From contig JAWLBR010000132.1 in the NCBI GenBank assembly GCA_041687495.1, positions 1-5,989 of the forward strand: a stretch of DNA of 5,989 bases. Reading direction: 5' to 3'. Every line of letters starts with the position of its first letter. The stretch's first letter is position 1. The notes under the pieces are model-generated. The model saw only the letters and a program-made list of their open reading frames with translations, made no database searches and had not been told where the DNA came from. A program made the position numbers and the translations under genes. The DNA is from JAWLBR01 sp041687495 (GTDB lineage Bacteria > Bacillota > Limnochordia > DTU087 > JAAYGB01). Below are positions 1 to 5,620 of this stretch, piece by piece.

Positions 1-1
1 C

Positions 2-601
2 TTATTGCTGGCGCTGGCAGCAGCGCTAACTCTCTCAGGCTGTACTGAGTCCCAACCTGAAGTGGTAATTCAGCCGCGGCCCTACCAACACCGACCCTCG
101 GTGGCCGTGGTGGAGTTTGAGAACAGAACCTTCGAGCACGGTTTAGGTTGGGGTATGGCGGACATGTTAGAGAGCGCCTTGATTCGAACTCAACGGTACA
201 AGGTCATCTCTCGCCGACAGTGGTCATCGATCCTGCATGAGCAGATGTTGCAGGACTCATTTGTGGATCCCGATACTGCAGTGCGGGCCGGAAAACTAAT
301 CGGAGCAGAGTACCTCATCTCCGGCAGCGTAAACCAGGCGTTGGTAGAGCCAGTGGATATCAGCCTGCCTAATTTCAGCATGCGGGGCCGGAAGGCTTCA
401 GTGGGGGTCACCCTTCAGGTGATTGATGTGGCTACCGGCATGATAGTAGATGCCCCGGAGGCCTATGGCCAAGCAACTCAAGCTTCTGTCCGGGTCGAGG
501 ACATGAGGGTAGGCAGCTCCGGATGGACGAACTCACTGCTGGGCAAAGCATGCCGTGATGCCATTGACCGTCTCGTAAGTAAGCTGGCCATGTCGTTTTA
601 G
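2..601 (+). CDS. CsgG-domain lipoprotein, 5' end outside window
   Basis: Probable outer-membrane or periplasm-facing lipoprotein of the CsgG/FlgO-like class. The reading frame is open to the left edge. The first possible start is a TTG at 5, but starting there would leave a signal peptide with no positively charged n-region, so the true start is probably upstream of the window. Counting from that TTG, a hydrophobic stretch runs into a lipobox L-S-G-C with the lipidated Cys at residue 13; the next residue is Thr, not the Asp that causes inner-membrane retention in E. coli. A CsgG-type alpha/beta domain fills about residues 32-198: a strand PSVAVVEFEN, a helix with W-G-M-A-D-M-L, then RYKVISR and GAEYLISGSV, and a later strand VTLQVIDVATG. 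In curli systems CsgG forms the outer-membrane secretion pore, but no curli partner genes are visible and the long pore-forming part is not obvious. First visible gene of the operon; its promoter is not in the window. The family call is fairly secure, the role is not. Confidence 0.85.
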   Translation, partial: LLLALAAALTLSGCTESQPEVVIQPRPYQHRPSVAVVEFENRTFEHGLGWGMADMLESALIRTQRYKVISRRQWSSILHEQMLQDSFVDPDTAVRAGKLIGAEYLISGSVNQALVEPVDISLPNFSMRGRKASVGVTLQVIDVATGMIVDAPEAYGQATQASVRVEDMRVGSSGWTNSLLGKACRDAIDRLVSKLAMSF

Positions 602-651
602 CCAATATCTACCAGAGAATAACGGATGGGTACCAGAAAGGAAATCGAATC

Positions 652-1839
652 ATGAAGCCGCCACAGACATCGGAAGCAGAGCTGATGTTGGTCCAACGTC
701 ACCTGCAGGGCCGCTGGAAGCAAAATGTTTTGGTGACCGCTGGGATCGCCTTGGCTGTTGCAGCTTTGGTTATTGTCATGTCTGTGGCAAATGGCTTCCA
801 TCAGGACCTAACCGAGCGGGTCTTGGGCCTCACCGCCCATGTGATCATCGTTCCAGCCGCTGGCTCGGTGCTTTCTGAGCCCGACTCTGTCATCGCCAGG
901 ACTAAGCAGATGCCTGAGCTTGAAGCGCTGGGCCACTCTGCCAGTCTTTTTACCCAGGGCTTGCTTAGCGTCAGTGAGATTGGCAAGAGTGTGCAAGTCA
1001 GGGGCGTGACCCTAGCCGATGAGTTGGCAGTTTCGCCTACTCTAGGCAAAAGCGCTGCGGGAGACCTATCGTCGTTTCGCGACCGAACCATAATTTTAGG
1101 CAGTGGTGTAGCAAAGTGGCTGGGTGTAGCACCTGGCGATCTGGTAACCATCACAGTGCTGTCTCAGGGCAGAACTGATTTGACGGTTGCCGCTGTCTTT
1201 GATTCAGGGGTTGCCCAGTATGACAGCGGTTTTGCATACCTGCCCTTAGCTACACTGCAGAGACTGTTAGGCCAAGACGGCGCCATCAGCGAGGTTCGTA
1301 TTCGGTTAGCTGATCCCTTTACCGCTGATGAAGCGGCAACGGTAATTGAGTCAGCCCTGCCTGATGTCAACGCCATCACCTGGCGAGAACTGAATCGCTC
1401 TTTGTTCGAAGGCCTGGTGATGGAAAAACGGGTCTTCGGCCTGGTCCTATCGCTCATGTTGGTAATCGCCGGCTTTGGCAGTGCTAATGTCTTAACGATG
1501 CACATTCTGCAGCGCCGGCAGGATATTGCCATCTTGTCTACCATGGGACTGTCATTGCGGCGGATTCGCACAGTGTTTCTCTTGCAGGGAGGTCTACTCA
1601 GCCTATGCGGAGCAGTCATCGGTTGTGGAGTGGGTCTTGTGGGAGCAGGACTAATCCAAACCTTCGGACTGCCGCTGCCCGGAGACGTTTATCCCATCGA
1701 TACCATACCAGTACAGGTGCGGGCTTGGGATGTAGTGGTATCAGTCTTGGGAGCTGTGGTTATCGGGACTGCCTCCAGCTACGTTCCGGCTCGAAGAATC
1801 AGTGAGGCAGTCCCTGTGGAGGTGCTCCGACATGGGTGA
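652..1839 (+). CDS. LolC/LolE-type ABC transporter permease
   Basis: Inner-membrane permease of the MacB/FtsX superfamily, closest in architecture to LolC/LolE/LolF, which extract lipoproteins from the inner membrane for delivery to the outer membrane. The 395 residues show the expected layout: one transmembrane helix near 26-46, a large extracytoplasmic domain (about 48-255), then three helices near 262-285, 306-337 and 360-382. The segment after TM1 (VMSVANGFHQDL, then GLTAHVII) matches the LolC/E pattern, as does the cytoplasmic coupling segment RRQDIAILSTMGLSLRRI after TM2, and PARRISEAVPVEVLRHG closes the protein as in FtsX-like permeases. The ATG has an AAAGGA site at 637-642, 9 nt upstream. 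It starts 50 nt after the CsgG-like gene and overlaps the ATPase start, so the two ABC genes are very probably translationally coupled. Only one permease is present, so a homodimer is likely. The substrate is unproven: other MacB/FtsX-like exporters share this fold. Confidence 0.9.
   Translation: MKPPQTSEAELMLVQRHLQGRWKQNVLVTAGIALAVAALVIVMSVANGFHQDLTERVLGLTAHVIIVPAAGSVLSEPDSVIARTKQMPELEALGHSASLFTQGLLSVSEIGKSVQVRGVTLADELAVSPTLGKSAAGDLSSFRDRTIILGSGVAKWLGVAPGDLVTITVLSQGRTDLTVAAVFDSGVAQYDSGFAYLPLATLQRLLGQDGAISEVRIRLADPFTADEAATVIESALPDVNAITWRELNRSLFEGLVMEKRVFGLVLSLMLVIAGFGSANVLTMHILQRRQDIAILSTMGLSLRRIRTVFLLQGGLLSLCGAVIGCGVGLVGAGLIQTFGLPLPGDVYPIDTIPVQVRAWDVVVSVLGAVVIGTASSYVPARRISEAVPVEVLRHG
1818..1828 (+). 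promoter_or_regulatory. ATPase ribosome binding site inside a small hairpin
   Basis: GGAGGTG at 1818-1824 sits 9 nt (counted from GGAGG) before the ATG at 1832 and decides that start over the upstream in-frame GTG at 1802. The same bases can form a short stem, GGAG (1818-1821) with CTCC (1825-1828) around a GTG loop. The site lies inside the end of the permease gene, so a ribosome finishing that gene would melt it. This fits translational coupling of permease and ATPase. The four-pair stem with a 3-nt loop is weak, so the regulatory reading is tentative; the ribosome binding site itself is clear. Confidence 0.6.
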
Positions 1840-2611
1840 TCGAAAAGTAGAGCCTGCGCCCCTCGTCCAGCTGGAGAAAGTCTCTAAGCGCTACGACAAA
1901 GAACCGCAGGATGCTATCAGTCAGATCAGCATGACGGTCAGCCCGGGAGATTTCACGACCATCGTGGGACCTTCTGGAGCAGGAAAAAGTACTCTGCTGC
2001 ACCTAATGGGACTCTTAGACTCCCCCACCAGCGGAGAAGTCATGGTGCTGGGACACTCCACCACAGACCTGACACCCCCTCAGCGGGCAGCACTGCGCAG
2101 TCAGTATCTGGGCTTTGTCTTTCAGTTCCACTACCTGCTTCCTGACCTCACGATCTTCGAAAACATTCTACTCCCACTGCTGATCTCCCGCAGCCCAGCA
2201 CAAAGCCGGCTGCGACTGCGAAGATGGAGATGGCAGGATCAGAACTCGCCTGGGTCCGCAGCTGATCGGCGGCAGCTTGCTCAAGCCGTCCACTCTATGC
2301 TGGACTTGGTGGGATTGAGCCACAAGGAAGCCAAGTACCCCCATCAACTCTCGGGAGGTGAGCGTCAAAGGGTCGCAGTGGCCAGAGCCCTCATCGCCAA
2401 ACCCCGTTTGGTTTTGGCTGACGAACCCACCGGCAATCTGGACTCGAACAGTGCGCAAAAGGTGTGGGATTTGCTGCGCAGTGTAACCAAGATGAACACA
2501 GCGGCCTTGGTGGTTGTCACCCACAACCTAGAGCTGGCAGAGCAGGCCGGGAGGGTGATTACCATGGTGGATGGACGGATTACAGGTAAGAAGGAATCGG
2601 TTAGAAGTTAA
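1832..2611 (+). CDS. LolD-type ABC transporter ATP-binding protein
   Basis: Cytoplasmic ATPase that powers the permease encoded immediately upstream. From the ATG at 1832 it is 259 residues and carries every ABC motif: Walker A GPSGAGKST (46-54), Q-loop Gln98, signature LSGGERQR (173-180), Walker B LVLADE (193-198) followed by PTGNLDS, and switch His231. The segment FHYLLPDLTIFENILLPLL after the Q-loop is typical of LolD/MacB-type ATPases. It overlaps the permease gene by 8 bases and has a good ribosome site at 1818-1824. An in-frame GTG at 1802 would add 10 residues but has no suitable site. Odd feature: between LPLLI and the helix before VGLSHKE there are about 37 residues where E. coli LolD, from memory, has about 14. 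The extra part is rich in Arg and Trp (R-L-R-L-R-R-W-R-W near 126-134) in the helical subdomain that contacts the permease. Function as ABC ATPase is certain; the lipoprotein-release assignment rests on family resemblance. Confidence 0.93.
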   Translation: MGDRKVEPAPLVQLEKVSKRYDKEPQDAISQISMTVSPGDFTTIVGPSGAGKSTLLHLMGLLDSPTSGEVMVLGHSTTDLTPPQRAALRSQYLGFVFQFHYLLPDLTIFENILLPLLISRSPAQSRLRLRRWRWQDQNSPGSAADRRQLAQAVHSMLDLVGLSHKEAKYPHQLSGGERQRVAVARALIAKPRLVLADEPTGNLDSNSAQKVWDLLRSVTKMNTAALVVVTHNLELAEQAGRVITMVDGRITGKKESVRS

Positions 2612-2617
2612 GCAGTT

Positions 2618-2667
2618 AGGAGGTGCAGGGCCGCCCTTCCCCGGCATTCGGGGAGGCTCGGGGGCCT
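2618..2667 (+). promoter_or_regulatory. Shine-Dalgarno plus GC-rich hairpin before LPP20-like gene
   Basis: A perfect AGGAGG lies at 2618-2623, 50 nt before the preferred ATG at 2674. Between them is a strong hairpin. The apical stem pairs 2636-2643 with 2649-2656 (8 pairs, one G.U, loop GCATT). Below it, after a bulge at 2657-2659, C2634-C2635 pair with G2660-G2661, and past a G.G mismatch (2633/2662) GGCC 2629-2632 pairs with GGCC 2663-2666, with a possible closing G.U at 2628/2667. If folded, only 4 nt (2624-2627) and 6 nt (2668-2673) remain between AGGAGG and the ATG, an effective spacing of about 10. This may be a structure-bridged ribosome site. No T-run follows the stem, so it is not an ordinary terminator. 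Confidence 0.5.
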
Positions 2668-2673
2668 AAGTCC

Positions 2674-3504
2674 ATGGAAAATAGACTCTATCTTATAACG
2701 TTTATGGCACTTGTCGGAGTACTGCTGGCTTTGGGAGTGGTCACAGCCAGTTCTGTAGTTGACGTGTCAGTTAAGGTCAGTACAGAAACCGGATATGTCA
2801 ATTGGTCAGACGGGTTGGTTGCGGCCACAGGGATGGCAGTGGCTCCCACCAATATCCGTACAGCTGCCCAGGGCAAACTACTTGCTCGCCGGGGAGCCAT
2901 AGTCGACGCTCAGAGACAGTTAGTGGAGACTCTAGGTTCAGTCAGAGTTGATGCAGAGACTAGTTTGGTCAACATGATGGCCAACGATGTCGTCCGCACC
3001 AAAATCTCTGGGCTGCTGCATGGCTCTTTTGTCATTCCCGGCAGCGAAACTTGGGACGGAGAGATTTACGCCGTTGAAGTAGGACTAAATATGCGGGGCC
3101 TGCTCCCCGTTGTATACGAAGAGCGCAAGGTCAAGTTTCGAGTATCAGAAACTACTCGATTTACGGAGTACACCGGCTTAGTCATCGACGCCAGAGGCCT
3201 GCGCTTTGCTCCCCAAATTATGATCGACATTCGTGATGAGGACGGGCGCCTAATATATGGAGCCGCAGAAGCGTATTACGAACCAGCGGTTAGCAAAGGT
3301 CTTGTCAGCTACTGTTCTGCTTTGGAGATAGCGAGAAATGACCCACGGGTTGGCACCAATCCCTTGGTAGTTCGGGCAGAGCGGGTCAGCGGCCGCTATC
3401 AAGACAGCTTGGTCCTAAGCCGCTCCGACAGCCACCGTCTACTGAACTTGTTGTCTGATACCGATGTTTTCGCTGACTGTCGAGTAATCATCGTCGTCGA
3501 CTAA
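2674..3504 (+). CDS. exported LPP20/FlgP-like domain protein
   Basis: Exported protein of unknown precise function with an LPP20-like domain, a fold shared with FlgP and the N-terminal part of FlgT. From ATG 2674 it has 276 residues: a short n-region (M-E-N-R), a hydrophobic segment about 5-25 and a possible signal peptidase I site after V-T-A (25). No lipobox Cys is present, so unlike classical LPP20 it should be soluble in the periplasm or membrane-anchored by an uncleaved N-terminus. After VNWSDGLVAATGMAV (42-56) comes the family core LARRGAIVDAQRQLVETLG (70-88), with the DVV...I.GLL.GSFVIPG segment following near 105-123. A second conserved block YTGLVIDARGL (166-176) leads into a segment with DEDGRLIYG. 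An in-frame GTG at 2623 would add 17 residues, but it overlaps the Shine-Dalgarno sequence and would bury the signal peptide, so I reject it. Last gene of the operon, 62 nt after the ATPase and 25 nt before the terminator stem. Possibly a partner of the CsgG-like lipoprotein. Confidence 0.8.
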   Translation: MENRLYLITFMALVGVLLALGVVTASSVVDVSVKVSTETGYVNWSDGLVAATGMAVAPTNIRTAAQGKLLARRGAIVDAQRQLVETLGSVRVDAETSLVNMMANDVVRTKISGLLHGSFVIPGSETWDGEIYAVEVGLNMRGLLPVVYEERKVKFRVSETTRFTEYTGLVIDARGLRFAPQIMIDIRDEDGRLIYGAAEAYYEPAVSKGLVSYCSALEIARNDPRVGTNPLVVRAERVSGRYQDSLVLSRSDSHRLLNLLSDTDVFADCRVIIVVD

Positions 3505-3529
3505 TCTGGCCTAACCAAACCAACTGGTG

Positions 3530-3565
3530 CGGGCTGCCCTCGATCGTAAAGGGCAGCTCGTTTTT
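3530..3565 (+). terminator. rho-independent terminator
   Basis: An 11-pair stem joins 3530-3540 (CGGGCTGCCCT) to 3550-3560 (AGGGCAGCTCG), with one G.U pair (3532/3558) and a 9-nt loop. TTTTT follows at 3561-3565, then CTTG. It lies 25 nt after the LPP20-like stop codon and marks the end of the first operon. No A-run precedes the stem, so it should act on the + strand only. Confidence 0.93.
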
Positions 3566-3578
3566 CTTGCCTGCAATT

Positions 3579-3606
3579 TTGATCCAAAAGTGGGAAATGC
3601 TAATGT
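3579..3606 (+). promoter_or_regulatory. possible promoter of the patatin/beta-barrel gene
   Basis: A new promoter is expected here because a strong terminator ends just upstream. The best housekeeping-type match is TTGATC (3579-3584) as -35 and TAATGT (3601-3606) as a poor -10, with a 16-nt spacer and a TGC just before the -10 (extended -10 type). TGTAAA at 3604-3609 is an alternative -10 with a 19-nt spacer. The match is weak and made by eye only. Confidence 0.3.
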
Positions 3607-3633
3607 AAATCTGCCGTTGAGGATCTCGAAAGG

Positions 3634-5496
3634 ATGTCTGCCATGAAGGTGCTTTCGCTCTTTATCTATCGCCCCCTACTGATTCTTGGTGTAGTTCTGT
3701 TCCTGGTTAGTCATCCTGTCGATGCCGTCTCACGAACGCAAGTCACCGATCCGGTCACTGGTGAGTCTTGCATTGTCGAGGACGTGGAACGATTTCTCGC
3801 CCTAGATCGCCCTGTGGTAGCCGTTTCGCTCAGCGGCGGTGGAGCCAAGGGAATCGCCAATTTGGGCGTGTTAAAGGCCCTAGAGGAAGAGAACATTCCC
3901 ATCGACCTCGTCGTTGGCACCAGTATGGGAGCCCTCATTGGAATTCTCTACGGCAGCGGGATGGACATTGAGCAGATTGAGGCCGCTTTGGTGGGAATCG
4001 ATCCGGCGGAACATTTCTATCTTAGTTTCCCTTTCCACCGCTCCCTGCTCAACGGTTCTGATCTAAACCGAGCCATTGAGAAACTGACGCCAACTAAGCG
4101 CCTGGAGGAATTTCCCATACCCACTGCCGTCTTGAGTTACGATCTCAACCACGGCACTAAGTACGTACAGACGACAGGACCAGTGGCGCAAGCAGTTCAG
4201 GGGCCATACGCGATTCCTGGTTTGTTCCCCGGACGTGCTCTTGATGACTATTATCTCGTGGATGCCGGGATCCATGAATCCGCTCCGGCCTTCGCCGCAC
4301 GGCAGTTAGGGGCAGACATAGTCATCGCGACGACTACGTTTCGGGAGTATTCCCGAGATGATTACGGCGGACCATTGACCGGATGGCTGCGGATGATCAA
4401 CCTGATTCAGCAGGACTACTCCCACGCGGTTCTAGACAGGTACGCCAGTTCAGTGGTTCACCTGGATGTAACCAATTACTCTTTCATGGATTTCCACCTC
4501 GCCCGGCGGCTGATTGATATGGGATATCAGGAGGCGAAGAAACAAACACCCAAGATCAAAGAGGTCTTGCAGCGAAATGGAATCGGGCTGCGTCCTCCCC
4601 GTGTTAAGCGTCCCATTGACTGGGAACACATCTTTCAGGACCTGAAGTACGACCGAATTCCAGCACAAGAGTTAACTACGCGTCCTATCTTGTCTTATGG
4701 CAAGAAGCACACCACTTTTGGGTCCAGGCAGTTTGTCGATGACAGCACGAGCATCCAATTTGGAGCAGAACTTGCACTGGGTCCATGGACGGGCTGGGCT
4801 GTCACTACCGGAGCCTCACTGGATAATCTGGAGGCTGAGACCCGCCTACTAAAACTGACCCCTAACCTTGATGCCAAAGCCCAAATGGATGTGACGTCAA
4901 AGGCCACCAATTGGAGCTTAGGCTTGGCCCACTATACAAAAGCTAGGGTACTTGAGGCTGGATACGCCCGGGTCGGCGGTGACCAACACCTTCTCACCCG
5001 CTCCTCGTACCAACATGGAACCAGATGGCGTGGGGAAACCCGGGCACTGGTCCATCTGGCATCCCTTGGCGATGGCGATTTTTCCGCAGAGTTGTGCAGC
5101 ACTGGAGCCGGCGAGATTAATGTCGGAGATACCATCAGCCTCAACCCTAAGCTGGTTTATGCAGATGCAAAGCACCTGCAAGTGCCAGCAATCTACCGGG
5201 GAGCGGAGTTCAATCCTCAAGAGAGTCGGTGGCAGGCTGGGCTGGATCTGGTTTTCCAGCAAACTCTACCCTACTCTCTAGAGCTGCTCAACACACTGCG
5301 CTTCGGTGGATTCAATCACTATCTGTTTGTCGATTGGATGGAGGACAAAAAGGGCCAAGCCATGGCGGTAGGACTGGGCAGTGGGCTAGGCCTTAGCCTT
5401 TTTGGGCTCAAACAAACTGGGCTGGATGCATACGTTTCATATGACCTTGTTCACGACAGCCACCAGGTGCGATTGTCCTTTGCTTTCGGCTTCTAA
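3634..5496 (+). CDS. patatin-like phospholipase fused to outer-membrane beta-barrel
   Basis: Probable outer-membrane lipase similar in plan to type Vd patatin autotransporters (PlpD/FplA). Residues 1-31 form a signal peptide with a likely signal peptidase I site after V-D-A (31). The patatin domain spans about 60-315: oxyanion loop GGGAKG (68-73), nucleophile motif GTSMG with Ser97, and the catalytic Asp210 in a D-A-G motif where D-G-G/D-G-A is usual, followed by GADIVIATT. Such enzymes hydrolyse phospholipid or other acyl esters through a Ser-Asp dyad. From about 350 to 620 the protein has alternating amphipathic strands with Gly and aromatic residues, a stretch FGGFNHYLFVDWM and GLGSGLGLSLFG reminiscent of Omp85 barrel ends, and a last strand VRLSFAFGF ending in Phe, the usual outer-membrane protein sorting signal. 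The linker (about 316-350) shows no clear POTRA domain. The start could also be ATG 3643, three codons later, which has AAAGGA at 3629-3634; GAGGA at 3619-3623 suits 3634. The lipase call is firm, the barrel likely. Confidence 0.88.
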   Translation: MSAMKVLSLFIYRPLLILGVVLFLVSHPVDAVSRTQVTDPVTGESCIVEDVERFLALDRPVVAVSLSGGGAKGIANLGVLKALEEENIPIDLVVGTSMGALIGILYGSGMDIEQIEAALVGIDPAEHFYLSFPFHRSLLNGSDLNRAIEKLTPTKRLEEFPIPTAVLSYDLNHGTKYVQTTGPVAQAVQGPYAIPGLFPGRALDDYYLVDAGIHESAPAFAARQLGADIVIATTTFREYSRDDYGGPLTGWLRMINLIQQDYSHAVLDRYASSVVHLDVTNYSFMDFHLARRLIDMGYQEAKKQTPKIKEVLQRNGIGLRPPRVKRPIDWEHIFQDLKYDRIPAQELTTRPILSYGKKHTTFGSRQFVDDSTSIQFGAELALGPWTGWAVTTGASLDNLEAETRLLKLTPNLDAKAQMDVTSKATNWSLGLAHYTKARVLEAGYARVGGDQHLLTRSSYQHGTRWRGETRALVHLASLGDGDFSAELCSTGAGEINVGDTISLNPKLVYADAKHLQVPAIYRGAEFNPQESRWQAGLDLVFQQTLPYSLELLNTLRFGGFNHYLFVDWMEDKKGQAMAVGLGSGLGLSLFGLKQTGLDAYVSYDLVHDSHQVRLSFAFGF

Positions 5497-5505
5497 GTCA
5501 AGGGC

Positions 5506-5535
5506 GCATACATCCGAAGCAATCCGCCGATACTT
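5506..5535 (+). promoter_or_regulatory. possible sigma-G-like promoter for the gerA-type gene
   Basis: Forespore sigma-G promoters in Bacillus resemble GHATR, 17-18 nt, CATNNTA. Here GCATA (5506-5510) is followed after 18 nt by GATACTT (5529-5535), which keeps A, T and T but misses the first C and the last A. A spore-germination receptor gene would be expected to use this sigma factor. A different candidate, the sigma-A-like -10 TATAAC at 5591-5596, has no good -35. Both are by-eye matches. Confidence 0.22.
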
Positions 5536-5620
5536 GGTAAAGGTGGCTGAACCAACGACAGACCCACAGTGCAGTGGCTCTGCCAGTAGCTATAACTAGA
5601 TCAGACTTGAGGGAAACTAT

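Noticed and set aside
5..7. TTG as the true start of the CsgG-like lipoprotein
   Set aside because: The signal peptide would lack a basic n-region and the frame is open to the window edge, so the start is probably further upstream.
2..601. Curli secretion system
   Set aside because: Only a CsgG-type domain is present; no CsgA/B repeats, CsgE or CsgF are visible in the window.
1164..1619. 151-codon open frame on the - strand
   Set aside because: It lies wholly inside the permease gene, which has clear family motifs; the antisense product shows no recognisable domain.
1802..1831. GTG start for the ATPase, 10 codons upstream of ATG 1832
   Set aside because: It has no ribosome site, while ATG 1832 has GGAGG 9 nt upstream and a normal N-terminus.
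2168..2524. 118-codon open frame on the - strand
   Set aside because: It is antisense to the signature, Walker B and H-loop region of the ABC ATPase and has no motif of its own.
2623..2673. GTG start for the LPP20-like protein
   Set aside because: The codon overlaps the AGGAGG itself, and the 17 extra residues would precede a normal signal peptide; the bases instead form a hairpin.
4918..5262. 114-codon open frame on the - strand and an overlapping + strand frame (4952-5281)
   Set aside because: Both are inside the beta-barrel half of the patatin gene, whose frame continues intact to a typical outer-membrane C-terminus.
5564..5586. Terminator after the patatin gene
   Set aside because: Only two tiny stems (CCAC/GTGG at 5564-5577 and TGGC/GCCA nearby) of four pairs, with no T-run after them.
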